DNA from: Alnus glutinosa
Lineage: Eukaryota; Streptophyta; Magnoliopsida; Fagales; Betulaceae
Length of the DNA: 64,000 nt
Reading direction: 5' to 3'
Assembly: GCF_958979055.1 (NCBI RefSeq)
Contig: NC_084888.1
Coordinates: 4,482,001-4,546,000 of the forward strand
The notes under the pieces were generated by a model. It saw only the letters and a program-made list of their open reading frames with translations. It was not told where the DNA came from and searched no databases. The position numbers and the translations under genes are program-made. Shown one piece after another: positions 12,323-25,800 of this stretch. Position 1 is the stretch's first letter. Every line of letters begins with the position of its first letter.

Positions 12323-12582
12323 TAGGGCTAATACTTTTTTATACAAACCCAACACGACATTAGCGAGTTAAGATTAAGGAGTTTAATCTGTTTAATTAAA
12401 TAGATCAGATTAGCATTGACCTATCTAGTCTTATACTAATGTCTTGACACGACCCGAATCCAGCAGATGACATTTATGATTGCCAATGCGAACCCATCAG
12501 ATGAAATGTTTGACTTATATAGTTTCATATACATTTCTTAACACGACCCGAATCCGACACATGAATACAAATTGAAATCCTA
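12323..12582. mobile_element. hAT-type MITE
   Basis: It starts TAGGGCTAATAC and ends GAAATCCTA (inverted TAGGATTTC), flanked by GTTCACAT (12315-12322) and GTTCACAC (12583-12590), an 8-bp duplication with one difference. The 260-bp interior contains the ACACGACCCGAATCC motif twice and no transposase. The TAGGG-type termini and 8-bp duplication support the hAT superfamily. Confidence 0.65.
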
Positions 12583-12590
12583 GTTCACAC

Positions 12591-15500
12591 ATCCTCCGAC
12601 TCGGAACCAGGTTGGCTGAGTTTCATTTCAATAAACATTACTTTAGCATCCCACTTTTTTAAGTTAAAGTGAGCTTTAAAGTCGATCACCGATCACCGAT
12701 CACCGGCCCCTCGTGTGTTGGTCACATTTTTAATTTGATTACTTTCTCTCTCGACATGAAATAGGTAGGCAGGTATAAGTAAAAGCGAATAGAAGGCTAT
12801 CGCTTTCATGGAGCCATGAGATGCGTGCGGGCAATAAGGATGGAATAAAGTGAGCTTCTTCGATGAAACTTTGATGGGTTTGCTTTTCAAGAATCCAGAT
12901 CAAATCCCTTGCAGTTCAAGTGATGCCAAAAGATGAAAAAGGCCTCAAAAAGTAGGGTGTTTCCATAGCAACTTGCGTTCATCTGCAGCTTTTTTTGTAG
13001 ATTTTTATTGAAGTTTCCGTCTCTGTCAGTTTCTCTTTATAGTCGATCTTGAACTATTCATGGAGTGGTAGGAATATCTTACCTAAATGGCAGCTTCATT
13101 CAGAAGCCCTCCATGGTCAGAAAGGGTCTACCAATTAAGCTCAAGCAGAATCTAGAAAACAATTATTACTCGAGTATATGTGGTTTGACTAGGATACCAT
13201 ATTACTTTGCTCAGGGGAAAAATATCGTGGGCCGTCACATCCTAAAACAGTTGCTTTGAGGTCCGCCAAGTGCTAAATCTGCAGCAGCCGGCCTTTGCAA
13301 CATCTAATTCTTCAACGTTTGTGCTCGATCAACCAATAAGACCAAACAAAAAAAGAAAAATCGTTCTTTATCAATCATTACTTTTAGTACCACTGCAGTG
13401 TATTTTGTCTTTATATTTTCAGTTTGTTTTTTTCTTTTGGCACGTTGATGTCCTTGTCAATCGGTACATGTTGAACAAATGGGAATTTCCCATAATTCTT
13501 TGATGAACATGATCGAGATAGAAAATTACATTTTGAAGCGAGAGAGGTTGTCTTAATCAAATGTGGATGATGAGTTCAATAACATTCTTGCTTTTATATG
13601 TTCTTCAATGCAGGCATTAAGTGTCTACGGATTTTATTTGTATTTGCTTTTAACCAGATTCCAGATGCCACCCTATTTTAAGCACCCTCTGCCACCATTA
13701 ACAAGTAGTGCTAGTGGATGTCCAATTAAGACAGAAGACTGTGTCAGAAAACAAATTAAGCTCCTCTTGACTCTTGAGTTAATCCAAAGATCATAAAAGG
13801 TGCTAGTTTGAGAACTTTTCTGAGTTGTCAAACGGGAATTCGGATTAGGTGCAATTAGCTGCCTGTATTGCACCCGATCCTGGTCCACCAATCAATATCC
13901 CTATTAGTCATCCAGACCTCAAAAGTCAAATCGTAAATTTTCTTCAATTTATTTCCCCTTTTTGAGGCTATCTTGCCTGTGCTTAAGTACAGGATTACAT
14001 ACAAAATCCTGCATATTCAACAGCTGGGAATGATGAATTTCCACAACACTGTTAACTGAAGCACCACCACAGGTCCACAATGCGTTTCTCGTTCTAGGCT
14101 AACACATGAGGGGCGGGCTCTATGAGGTTGATAATGCTCTCCAGCTGCAAGACATCATTAGAATGAGTTTCCTAGACCTCTATTATATCAACTTCTGCTT
14201 TATGATGCTGCATTACTCAAAGAAAAAAACTGCCACTAGATCTGCTATATAGATTGCTCACCAATGTAACCAAGGGTCAGAGGTAAGACACACTTAGCGT
14301 ACAAGGAGAAAGGCTGGTTAGAAGCCCCGCCCCAAAGATAACTGCCAAACTGTTACTAGGAATAAGTTGCAAAAGTCACAGAAAATACAGAATGCTGAGT
14401 AAAATCTTCAAAAACACCAATGCAAACAGGAAGGACAAAGTGTAGGACTGAATCTAGTGAAACTGAGAGCTGATAACTGGTCTTGAACAGCTGAATATAT
14501 ATAGGAAGCCTCCAAACCAATCTCCAAGTCACAAAGGAATATAATTCTAGTTCTTGAGATTATTATTCATATATAACAAGCATAACTTGGACGCTGACTT
14601 TGGAAGATGGCATGATCTTTATGCAGACCAATTTTAACCTTCTGAGACAATAATCTTAATTCTTAGACATTGATATCAGATGGGGATAGGTTGATATAAA
14701 AGCAAATTTGACAATTAAGCAATAATTAGAATTAGAATTGAAAAAATCAATGAAACTATTTTACATTCTAGACTACTGCCAAAGAAATGGCAAGTCACAC
14801 ATGATACCCAGTGTTAAACGCACGAATGCAATGCAAGGGTAAGCCCACCAACTATTGTTAGGAGGTCAATTTGAGGTGGGCTTGCCCTCAAATTTGGCTC
14901 ATAGAAACTTGAGGCCAAAATCCTCCCCAAGGTACAGCAGCAGAGAACTAAAGAGCCATCAGCCATGCTTGCACTTATCCTATGTCTCTTATCTGTTATA
15001 TAGCATAAAATATTCAAGGCCCATCAAACTGTCAGTGGGGTAATCAAACTGTACTTTCCGGAAATATAATTGGCAAAAAAAAAAAATCATTAAAATAACT
15101 TCCAGGTCAAATAATATGGTCCATATGGAGCATCCTGAACATCGAAAATGTAAAAATCAATTAAGGAAAAAAAAATGTTCATAAAGAGGATGGGGAGGGA
15201 ACTCATGAGATTAGAGCCCTCTCTTTGGAAGGTGATTCTTTGGTAATAATTCTTGCAATCAACAAAGCCAGAGTTTTATTGGATTGGAATTTTGCTCCAA
15301 TCATTGAAGAGATACACCAACAGCTTCAGCATCTCCACTCTCCAGAGTCGAATCGCTTTGAAAATCTCCCGCATGGCTAATTATAGAAGACATCTTTTAG
15401 TTAAATGGGCTGCTTTCAATAGAATTTTTGAAAGCATTCTCAATTATACTCCTTTTATCCTACCATAAATAAAAATTGAATCAGTGTGGGCGCTACATAA

Positions 15501-15683
15501 AATATATATATATATATATATTTTATTTGTATTTATATTTATATTTTTTATTATTATTATGCATTACACATATCTTAATATGATTGATTAGATCTGACAT
15601 GACGCGTTAACGAATGATCAAGATTTTAGTTTTCAAAAAAATTTAATGCTACATGTAGAGCACTGATTTTTTGTTTGTTTGTG

Positions 15684-15715
<32 letters not shown>

Positions 15716-15805
15716 TAATAAAGTATTGAGTGACTGAAAAAAACAAAAGGAAAATATAATTGCCCTTTACTCGTATGATATAAATTGTAATAGCAGGACA
15801 AAGTG
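12591..15805. other. Gene-poor interval upstream of SURF6
   Basis: ORFs of about 60-77 codons occur at 13065, 13270, 13563 and 14814, but none resembles a known family. A (TA)n tract lies near 15508-15522. A long T run lies near 15687-15710. Decayed exons or a non-coding transcript cannot be excluded from sequence alone. Confidence 0.45.
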
Positions 15806-15814
15806 AAACCCTAA
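15806..15814 (+). promoter_or_regulatory. Telo-box upstream of SURF6
   Basis: AAACCCTAA lies just upstream of the probable 5'UTR exon. Telo-boxes are known to be enriched near transcription starts of plant ribosomal-protein and ribosome-biogenesis genes, which fits the SURF6/RRP14 identity of the gene. A TGGGCT site-II-like motif lies at 15942-15947. Confidence 0.5.
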
Positions 15815-15819
15815 AAAGA

Positions 15820-16080
15820 GGTCCTCAGAGTCCGAAGCTGCGGAGGTGCCCTTAGCGTGGACCTCGGAAAGCTCTCTCTCTCTACTGGTAGAGGATCTGA
15901 TAGAAACAAGGGCATCTCAGCAAGCCAGTGTTGTGGTACTATGGGCTCTAGCCGCCCCGATCGATCGCGCCGCTGTCTCTCACTCTCTCTCAGCTTCACA
16001 TAAGACCCAACTCACAGCCCACACCCTCAAGCCACCGTCTTTGGCTCTCATTTCAGCCTCTTCACTGCTATATCCAAGAG
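15820..16080 (+). other. Probable 5'UTR exon of SURF6
   Basis: A GC- and CT-rich stretch that ends in CCAAGAG before GTAATG, a good plant splice donor at 16081. The matching acceptor TGTGCAG ends at 16968, directly before the SURF6 ATG, giving an 888-bp leader intron. The exon contains a 20-codon upstream ORF (15941-16003) that begins ATGGGCTCTAGC and ends TAA. The left edge is a guess, and a transcript would be needed to fix it. Confidence 0.6.
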
Positions 16081-16968
16081 GTAATGTTCTCCATTTCTTC
16101 TCTTTTTGTCTTTTTTCTGAAAATAATTGGTGTTTGAGAATTTTGGGGGTTTTTCGGATTGTAATTTGTTTGAATTTCTCTGTTGTCGAAAGTTTGAACC
16201 AAGCATGACTTTAATTTGTCGTAAAAAATTGATATTTTTCACGTAGAGTTCAAACGCTTTGTTGCTTAAATATTGGAATTTTGTGAATTATCAGAGTGGT
16301 TATGGCAAGGAATTTAGGATTACTTTGAAAGAAGAAAAAGATGTTGATTTGATAGGTTTAGCACAAAACCCAGAACTTGAGCAGACAGACAAGGTACTTG
16401 TGTGCAAGTGTTGTTTGGTCTACTTGTTTGTGAATGTGATCGTAGGATAAGGAAAGTGAAAGATTCAAACTGTAATTATGTTAAAAGAAATTGTAATTAG
16501 GTCAAATTTGGCAGCTGATTTTTTTCTGTATTAAAAACTGGAATGTGCATTTACTTGAAGGTTGTTTTGGGTAGGTTATTGGAGAATAGCTATGTTTTGT
16601 GATGACAAATTCATAATCTTTGTAGGTCATTTGTATCTCGAGGATTGGAAAGAAAATGGACAAAATCTTATTTTATTTTTTTCAAAAAAAAAAAAATCAA
16701 CGAAATTGATTGAGTGGGAAATATGATGATGTGTATTTATACCCAAAGCTTAAGTATTTTGAAAGGATAAAAAATTGCTGCAAGAAGAGTGTCTTTTTAA
16801 AAAGGTTATTTGAGGAAGCAAATGTATGCAAGTTCTTTTCATTTTTTGTTAAGTCGATTTCCTTCCCCTGAAGCTCCCAGTTTTAAATGGAGTGTGGACC
16901 TGAAAATTCAGGAATCTCTATAAATTCTGACATTATGCAATAATGGACTCTATAAAATCACTGTGCAG

Positions 16969-18021
16969 ATGAAGAAAAAGAAGCATAATCCTGTAACTGA
17001 TTCCAGACCTGATGCTGATTTGAAGTCTATCATTCATCAGCATTCTCTGTTCTTTGACAAGTTAGTTGAGTTAATCCCTGCAAAGTTCTATCTACCCAAT
17101 GACGATAAGGATAGGCCATGGTTTCAGGGCCTCAGCAAGGCCAAAAAAGCTTCTGCAAAGAAGGAATCAAGGGAGAACATTAAGAAAGCTCGAAGAGATC
17201 GTTTGGATCCAGAAAAGTCTTCCACGACAACCCTTGATTTGCTAAAGCAAAGCTTGGAGAAGGAAAAATTGAATGAGAGCGACGATGAGGAAATAGAGAT
17301 TAAACCTATGCTGTCCAGCCTTGAAGGTAATGATCGACAGGTGACGTTAGAAGAACTTCGGCAACGGCTGCATCAAAAAATCGAACAGTCCCGAGCAAAT
17401 CGGGATCCTGGAGTTTCAAACAGAGCAAAGAAGCGGAATGAGAGAGAGAACAAGAGAGGAATTCAGCAGAAGAAGCGCAAGAGAGACTCTGTTTCCGAAG
17501 AAAAGATACCAACAACTAGTAGTTCTGCAGATAAAGTGGAGAAGGATGTAATAGAAGCTTCAAGGGGACTCGCATTTGGTCATGTCAAACTTGGTAGTGA
17601 GGAAGAGCATGGAAAGAAGAAAAAGATGAAACTTTCAAAGTTTAAGGAGCTTGAAAGGGCAAAGAAATTGGAAGAAGCAAAGAAAGATCCTGAGAAAGGC
17701 GAGATTATCTCAAAGAAGCATTCATGGAAAGCAGCAACAAGTAGAGCAGCCGGGATGAAGGTTCATGATGATCCAAGCCTGTTGAAAAGGAGCATACAGA
17801 AGGAGAAGAAGAGGCATCAGAAGAATGCTGAGAAATGGAAGGAGAGGCGGCAGACCACAGATAAGATGAAAGGAGAGAAGCAGCAAAAGAGATCAGAAAA
17901 TATAGCACATAGGATTCAAGACAAGAAAATGCGGCGAATTGCAAAAAGAGAGAAAAAGCTAATGCGTCCAGGATTTGAGGGTCGTAAGGAAGGTTTTATT
18001 AATGAAGGTGCCTCCTCCTAA
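16969..18021 (+). CDS. SURF6/RRP14-like nucleolar ribosome-biogenesis protein
   Basis: A single coding exon of 350 residues starting MKKKKHNPVTD. The ATG directly follows the splice acceptor TGTGCAG, so the start is well placed. The N-terminal RRP14 module is visible at about residues 15-45 (DLKSIIHQHSLFFDKLVELI, then PAKFYLP), followed by RPWFQGLSKAKKASAKKESR. The C-terminal SURF6 domain covers about residues 195-345. It includes GLAFGHVKLGSEEE, HSWKAATSRAAGMKVHDDPS and a very basic coiled-coil run ending in REKKLMRPGFEGRKEGFI. SURF6 and yeast Rrp14 bind nucleic acid in the nucleolus and act in assembly of both ribosomal subunits. The length fits plant homologues. A telo-box upstream agrees with this role. 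An AATAAA lies at 18355-18360. Confidence 0.95.
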   Translation: MKKKKHNPVTDSRPDADLKSIIHQHSLFFDKLVELIPAKFYLPNDDKDRPWFQGLSKAKKASAKKESRENIKKARRDRLDPEKSSTTTLDLLKQSLEKEKLNESDDEEIEIKPMLSSLEGNDRQVTLEELRQRLHQKIEQSRANRDPGVSNRAKKRNERENKRGIQQKKRKRDSVSEEKIPTTSSSADKVEKDVIEASRGLAFGHVKLGSEEEHGKKKKMKLSKFKELERAKKLEEAKKDPEKGEIISKKHSWKAATSRAAGMKVHDDPSLLKRSIQKEKKRHQKNAEKWKERRQTTDKMKGEKQQKRSENIAHRIQDKKMRRIAKREKKLMRPGFEGRKEGFINEGASS

Positions 18022-18360
18022 ACATTATATGAGCTTCTGCCTCTTTTATTGCCTTTTCTCCTTTGCTTTTAAATGAGTTGGCATAAACCCCATTTCATAA
18101 TTCATGGAAAATTTTACTTTGTGGGATTCTGCTATATAGATCCCCCACACTACCCCTTTCTTTCCCCTCTTCGCCTCTTCAACTTGGTAGACGAATGTTG
18201 TTGAAGAATTGACTTTCAGTTGATAGCTGCAAATGTTTGTCGCTGATATTAGGTCTTTTTAGCCCAGAGGAAGTTATCTTCTCTAGATTTCAACTTTTGT
18301 ATGTTACTTTAGATTTCAATGCTGCTAATGAATGAAATTAATATTGATGCTTTAAATAAA
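18022..18360 (+). other. Probable SURF6 3'UTR
   Basis: T-rich sequence after the stop codon, with AATGAA and AATAAA (18355-18360) as possible plant polyadenylation signals. No ORF of note. Confidence 0.4.
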
Positions 18361-19301
18361 CCAACGTTGAGAAACCTACACTTTTTTAGGGTGGTGGTAA
18401 GGTCATAAATAAACCTATATGTTCGACAACCTACTCGATACAAGCCCATTTAAGCTCGATCAGAACTTAGACTCGTGGCTAAAGAAACTCACTCTTGACT
18501 ATAGAAACTCGTTTGGTTATAAAGTGACACATTTAAGTCACTCGACAAAACTTGATTAAGGCTCATGAGCTTAGCTTGTATAAGACTCGACTCGACTTGC
18601 TCACCCGATTCAACCAAGGCTCGCAAGCTTAACCCGTATACATATGTGATATGTTTATAGGTGTGTATAAACATATATTAACTAACATATTAAGTTATTA
18701 ACTAGTTGGTTAATATATACAAACTTAATATTACTAAGCAATTAACTAATTATGTAAGCATAGTTAAGTAATTAACTATAATCTGTAAGTCACTTTGATA
18801 AAATTAAAAATTAAAAAAAAAACAAAAACAAAAACAAAAGTATATACTAAATAAGCATGGCATTGTTAGTTAGTTAGTAAATACTCGATGTATATATGTG
18901 ACATATTACACATAGTTAACAATAGTTATATATTATATTTCTACAATAATTAATTAGTTATATATAGTATACTAGACTTAATATTTGCTCACATTATACA
19001 TATCGCTACATATGCTATAGTTTCTACTCTCTAGTTTTATATAATAACATATTGTTAATTTGTTATATACTATATTGTATAATATGCCTTATATAGTTAC
19101 ATATTATATATATTTACGCTATAGATAAATGTATAGAAGTTGTTCACAAAGTTGAGCTTGAACTCTGTTCATGTTACACATTAAAAAAATTTAATAATCT
19201 AGTTTGAGCTCGAGTTAAGCCGAGCTTATTGAGTACCTGACTTAGCTCGAATAACATTTTCAACAAGCTTAAATTTGAGCTCAAGCTCACTTGAGCTTCC
19301 A
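18361..19301. repeat. Diverged dispersed repeat rich in CTCGA/GAGCTT motifs
   Basis: Both ends carry short motifs such as AAGCTCGATC, CTCGACTCGAC, TTGAGCTCGAG and GAGCTCAAGC around a very AT-rich core. This pattern is seen in old non-autonomous DNA transposons of plants. No terminal repeats or target duplication could be fixed, so the superfamily and edges are uncertain. Confidence 0.35.
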
Positions 19302-19352
19302 ACAAACCACGTTTTTTCTACTTATCAAAAAAAAACAAACCACGTTTTTTCT
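19302..19352 (+). mobile_element. Poly(A)-only micro-retroposon
   Basis: The exact 18-bp duplication ACAAACCACGTTTTTTCT (19302-19319 and 19335-19352) flanks a 15-bp insert, ACTTATC plus eight A. The long exact duplication makes chance unlikely. The TTATC-poly(A) end resembles LINE 3' ends such as the CACTCATC-poly(A) of the element in the CLASRP intron. Confidence 0.8.
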
Positions 19353-20561
19353 CTTTCTTCTTCTTTTTTTTTTTTTTTTTTAATTACAACGAACTGCACT
19401 TAAAGACACATTTTATAACTCCGCTCGAATAGGCATCCTCATAGACGAGTGAGTCTTAAAATATTAAAGTTCAACTCGACTTGCTGAAGGGGTAGAAGAA
19501 GCATGAATACTCACCAAAGTATCATATAAAAGGTACTCAAGTAGTGGCTTATAAAAACACAAAAGGGCATATGTATTCAATTTCAAAACAGTGGTTGTGA
19601 TTTGAAAAATCTAGTCGGTATAAGAGTATCCCCAACAATCTCTGCATTTCAATGTTTTTCACTAAATTTTGGTGAATATCTCAACAAAAACTCATTTCAG
19701 CAAACTCTATAATTTTTATAGTCTATTGTTAGAATTCCACCCCAAATTTGACTTTCAAATTTTATGAGCTATTCAATTTTATTTTATTTTTTCTTTCACT
19801 TTTCCTCTTTCCTCATTTGTTAGAAGTGATTGCTTAAAACTAATACCTAGTTAAAAATAAAGAAATATTTGAAGAATTTGGTGAAAAATATTTCTTAAAA
19901 ATAATAATTAAAATATCAGAAGTAATTTTTTTAAGCCAAAATTTGGTTAAAGATCGGAGAGCTTACCGAGGATGCTCTATCATTATCAATCTATCATTTT
20001 CCTACCTATTCCTAAGCACCCACCAAAAAACAGGTACGGGATGCCGCCCACTCAGAAAGCCGCTTTTCTTTCCATTAGCGCAATCCAATATTTCAAGTCC
20101 ATGCCCATATAACCCAAACTGTCGTAATCAAAATCTCTCATCTCATCAGCAAGATAATCAAAATTTTGAGCAGTATGAAGCAAAGAGAATGTGATTATGG
20201 TGTCTCAAAGGCCTGAATAAAATTGAGCACCCAGATGGGATTTGTTTCAAATACCATGATCTGGAGGTTTGGAATGACTAAAACGTACACAAAAACGTTC
20301 AATTCTAATCAATATCAAGCACATACCAATGCTCATTAATATATTACAAAAGCATATAAGTAAACCAATTAATAATAGTCTCAAACAGGGAGAGATTGCA
20401 ACTGAATTAAACAAAGGATTCATACTAAATCTTCCCTCACAACGACACGACCTTACTAATTGAAGCAACTGTGTGATGCTGCCCACTGTTACATTCTGAT
20501 AATACAAAAGACTCGATACACAAGATAAGACACCTGACTGCCAATTTTACAGCAATATCAG
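19353..20561. other. Intergenic DNA and CLASRP 3' region
   Basis: A T-rich run near 19365-19380 and short ORFs only. The part from about 20250 to 20561 lies directly downstream of the minus-strand CLASRP stop codon and probably contains its 3'UTR. Confidence 0.4.
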
Positions 20562-22847
20562 TTATCGATACCTTGAATGGCTTCTTACCCTGCAATATCA
20601 GCTGTCTGAATCAGTCTCCAGTAATTTGATATATATGGATAGTCACAAGGAAAAAGGAAAACAGTAATAACCTTGGGGAACGGGAGCAGGAGCGAGAAGG
20701 GGAACGAGTGCGAGAATGAGAGCGAGAGCGAGATCGAGATCGGGAATAATATCTTCGGGAACTCCTGCTTCTACTTGGACTTCTACTATGTCGGTGTCTT
20801 CTGCAGTAAACACAGCATTTGTCCATTTCAATACTTGGATATGCATATCCAAAATGACCAGAAGTAAAAAACATAAAGCATATCGCTCCTCAAATGAAAC
20901 ATGGAAATATACAATTGCTAATTTCCCTTGGTTGCCGGAAACTACAAGGTCGGGCATCTTCATCAACGCTAACAGACACATTTCGTTATTTAATCTCCGG
21001 TGAATTTACGAAGTTTGAGCTAAGTTTGACATAAGGAGACGAGTTTGTGCTTTATTGTACTTAAAACATTTGGCAGACTCTCCATGAGTGGCAATACAAA
21101 TTAAAAGAAAACCACTAAGTTCCACATGCACAGCGCACTATTAACTACCTTGGAGGAGACCGGCTGTTGCTCTCGCTGCGGCTGTGGCTGCGGCTCCGAT
21201 GCCTATATCGACTTAAGCGGCTTGTTTCTGCAAGCTTTTCAAGCCTCTGGCGCTCCTGTTCTCGTTTTTTAGCCATCTCAGTAGCAGTATCCTTTTTAAC
21301 TGCAAAAGAAAACAGTTAAGCAATCATTAGTACCAAGAACTTAAAATAGTCCCCAATCCCCCCCCCCCCCCCCTCCTACAAATAAAGCAAATAATAAAAT
21401 TTAAAAAGGCAAAAATTAAAAAAAGGGGGAATATCTATTTATGCCAATGTCTGATAACATAGATTAAGAAAACTGCTACACCACCGATATACTTGTGTAC
21501 TAAGCCATACTCTGTTTGTTCAGCTGTCTGCTCATAATCCTTTTAAGTCGTTCTTGAGGAGTTTCCTTCTTCTCCACCGGTTGTTTATTTAAGGGCCCCC
21601 CAGAAGTACTTGCCTTAGTTAACTTTGCAATTGCCGAAGTTGTGCTGTGAAAAAAGATTGACAATTATAAAATCATATATAAAAAGAAGAAAAAAAATAA
21701 CTAACAGATAAATTAATATTAATTTTAAAAATAATGGAGAAGAGGTTTTCAGGTGGTAAGAGCAATGAACAGAAAGAAGCAAGAAGTTATGAAACCTCCT
21801 ATCCAGACATGCTTACCCACTTGAATAAGACAATACCAAAGCATGAAAATAAGGATTTTGAATGTTAGACACCAAGAGATACCTCACTGATGGTTTCAAC
21901 ACTTTAGCACTCTTTTCCTTATCAAGGGATACACCAGATGCAGGATCAACATGCAGTGCCTCAAGTATACGACCAGATGACGGCCTGCACAAAAGGAGAA
22001 ACATTAGAGATACCCAAGTCATTGGCTCCAGCCAAGTCAGAAGCTTTCTATAAAACTCTATTTCAGGGAAACAATAAGCTTCAGAAAGGAAGCTCCCTTC
22101 TTTCTTCCTCTGGCAGTACGCTGATAACCCTAAGCCTCATCTAAGCCTCATCTATTCTAAACCAGAAAAGTTTGCCTCAGGTAACAAAATGGGGGATAAG
22201 CTGCAGCAGAGTAAAGATTGTCGAATCTATCTTTGCAAGAATTAAAGGTCGAGTGCGCCGACCGGTTTAACAAGTCAGCCTGAGATTGTGGAGATGGTGG
22301 TGGAGAAAATCGTTCAAGCTTTGGTTCATCCCCATCACCAGAACCCCCAAATTCAGTAATGAATTCGATTTTAGGTGTCCTTGGCTTGCTTCTATGAACA
22401 TCATCATAATGCCCTCCACGAGGATAACGCCTTGAATATGATGGGGAGTATGACCGTGATCTCGATCTGCATATAAGATTACATTAAACAAGCAGCAAAT
22501 AATCTACTCCTTCCACAAAAAAAAAAAAAAAAAACACAGATATAACAGCTTCCAAAACAACCTATAAGAGCATACCTTCTAGAACGTGGATAAGCTTCAT
22601 ATGTTGGGCTTCGCCTAGGTTCCCTGCATTTATATATCGAAGGCACTACAATCATAAGCATAACAGCATAATAATTTCTAACATCTGGAAATGGAAGCAA
22701 AGGTGTAAAAACAGGGGGAAATAGGTCTTCTTCTACCTGTACGGATCATGATGGAGCACTCTGGCTCCAGTTACCCGTGCAACTTCTCTTTCTCTCTCCC
22801 TTTCTATTTGAGAAACTTTCCTTCTTTCCTTACGACTCAGCTTCCTC

Positions 22848-22899
<52 letters not shown>

Positions 22900-25800
22900 G
22901 AATTTTAGATCCAGGACTATAAAATGCATGTATTGTTGAACATAATAAAACAAAGGATACCCCTTCAACCAGCCATTGTGACAGACTTACAATTGCAGGA
23001 TCGCCTTTGATAACTTCCTTTTGCCTTTTCTCTTCCTCCTTGGCCTTTTTATCCATGTAAACAAGCCATCCATACCTTTTTACACCAAATTCTTTTGCTA
23101 TAATATCCATCTCTTCATCATTGCTATCATCACTGTTGAAATCCTCATCATCATCTTCGTCGCCGTCATCATCATTATCATCAGCATCAGAAAGATGGGC
23201 TTCCTCTTTCCCATCCCCTTCATAGGAAAAGCCCACCTGCGAATAAGAACCCTTGCTTGCAGGAGGCTGTGGCTGAAATCTACAAGGAATGCATGAAAAA
23301 GATAAGTATCTCATTTATTGCATTTATCGTTGTAGTAAATATATGTAATCTACAACGCCCTCCTCCATACGCATACACATACACATACAATATAGACACA
23401 AACGTGTGTGTGTGCGCGCGCATGTATATACAAGTAAACCCCCAAAAAAAACAACTATGCAATTTTAGTATATCTTGCAAAGCAAACCCAACCACAGTCC
23501 TGATCAACACTAGAAATAAAACACATTTTGACAAACTGAAAAAAGCCACACAAATGGATTATGCATGACTAGGCTTAAGAAATAATTTTTTTTTTTTGAT
23601 GAGTGCAAATTTTATAAATAACAGCGTAAGGAGCCCCTAGTACACACGAGGCATACAAAAAAAAACACCTCAACACCGACCCGCCCCAGACAACATCCCA
23701 CAAAACAAATCAACTCCTAACCCCTACAGCTCACAACCCACATGCTTATCCTCCCGAATATGCTCCTCATCAAGGGCAGAGAGGAAAGCCAGAGTCTTAT
23801 CCTCTTGCCCCTTGGACCCGAACCCCACCTTGGAGCATAACAGAGACCACTTCAAAGGAGAGAAAGATTGGACACCACCCGCAGACTCAACCGCTGAAGG
23901 AGCATCAAGCAACGAGCTAGAGAAGTGGGACGACGCAGAATGACCACGATCTGCCAGGAAATGAGAGGACGAGCTCGACTTGAGAAACTCCTGCCTGAGA
24001 AAGCCCACATCATCGTGTTCTCCTTGACCCGCAACCAGCTTCAACTTCCTCATGTCCTTGCATTTGCGCTTATACTGAATCAAGGTCTTGGGCGTGGAGT
24101 CTTCCAAGGATAATTTTGGAGGAACCCTTCCTTCCGGCGAGCCCACCTCAGGTGAAGATTGAGGAAAATAAAACTCTCAACCAGCAAAACGAGCACCCAG
24201 AACCAGCCCTACTTCCTTCCTCTTCCACCACCCAGAATCAACGTTCTCCAACACTAGCCTCCTGAGCTACGGGAGTGGGCAAACCTGTGAGGCCAAGAGT
24301 ATCTGACAACCACTCTTTAGCAGCGACACTGACCCTCTTAGCCTTAGACTTGCATAAGTAGAAGTTCAGAGGCTTAGACATTGCCGGCCCACGCCCCAAA
24401 TCCACATGACCTTGAACATGGGGGTTAAATACCGTCTAATTAGTGAGAACCTTCTTCTGTTCAGCTGCCAAGGATGCCACAAAAGTAACCGGAAAATGAA
24501 AAGGAAGATAATCGATGCTCGGATCTGAACCCAGGTCCGAAACCGCATCTAGACATGTACCCGGATTCAAAGTCGTACCCGAATCCGAATCCGAACCCGA
24601 ACCCAAGCAGGACTCTAACACTGCAGAAGTGACCACACGCCCTGCAATAATCAACCCTTTATCCTTCTTTCGAATGGGCTTAAACCCAACCCGAGCACAC
24701 TTGACACCTAAAGAGCGCTTGGGCTTCAAAACAAGCCCAAAGAACCAAGCGCTTCAGAACAAGCCCAAAGAACTAAGCCACAGTCGATGAAACCCGGTCC
24801 AAGTCTGACCTGAGGAGCCCGAGAAGCTTCTTCCAGAATCTAGGAAACTCTAGACTCCGAATCTTCAGTTTCTTCTCCATTAACCCCGATGACTTCTCCT
24901 CCAAATCAAAGCAGTTCACCGCCACTCAAAAATCCTCTTCATCTCTAAACAGCGACATCGGCAGCAGATCCAACTCGGGCATCTCCGCCATCAGCACCGA
25001 CGTAGCCAAGATCTTAACAGAAGAACCAACCGCCCCCCACACCACCTCCGCGTAAGATGAAATCACCCCACCCTTCTCGGGGCTAACCCCAAAGAAATGC
25101 CCACCAGAGGAAATCTACAACTTCTTCCCATCCGAAGAACCCATTGCAACCACCATCGACCCAGACGCGGACTCTAGAAACGCCACCATCTTGCTAAGCT
25201 CACCCGCAACTCGCCTCCAACCCCACCCTTCTTGGCCCTCAGGGAGCCAAATAAACCCTTTCCGACCACCAAAGAGGCCACCTCCAGAAACCTACCTGCC
25301 TAATTTTCACCTCTCCGAACAATCAGCACCTTTGAATCCTCCCGTAAAGACTTAACAAAGTCCCCAACCCTTGGCAACTTCAGCGCCTCCTTCACCGTGG
25401 CCACCAACCAAGCGGAACACAGTGAGCCCAAAACCACCACACTTGCGAAAGACTTCCTTTTTTCCTCCAAGCGAAGCTCTAAAGAACCAAACTTCGCCAA
25501 AGAGAAGAAATCTTTAGCTTCCACGACAAATCTGCGCTCCATGACTTGCCTCAAACGTCAAGCTCCAAAAAAGGGCAACATGGATGACGAACTCAGAAAA
25601 ACAAGAAGGGGGAAAAAAAGCCTAGCTAAACGAAGAAAAAAAGAATGGAGAGAATGGCGATCTGAAGCTGAAAGCTAGTAGGACGCACCTACACGCGCCA
25701 CCGCTAGCGCAAGGAGGGAGAGAGGAAATGAGAGAGAGGAGAGAGAGTGGTTTCGAATACGTCTGAAAAAGATGTATTTGTGTTTAATGTGATGTATTTG

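Noticed and set aside
14814..15043. Small ORFs on both strands as a gene fragment
   Set aside because: No recognised domain, and both strands are open over the same stretch.
16259..16450. Alternative coding exon of SURF6 in the leader intron
   Set aside because: No family resemblance, and the acceptor next to the ATG at 16969 gives a complete protein without it.
20611..21003. Plus-strand ORFs over the CLASRP 3' exons
   Set aside because: They are antisense shadows of the RS-domain repeats.
23724..25554. Separate host genes in CLASRP intron 4
   Set aside because: The frames are pieces of a LINE ORF1 bounded by a 15-bp target duplication and poly(A) end.
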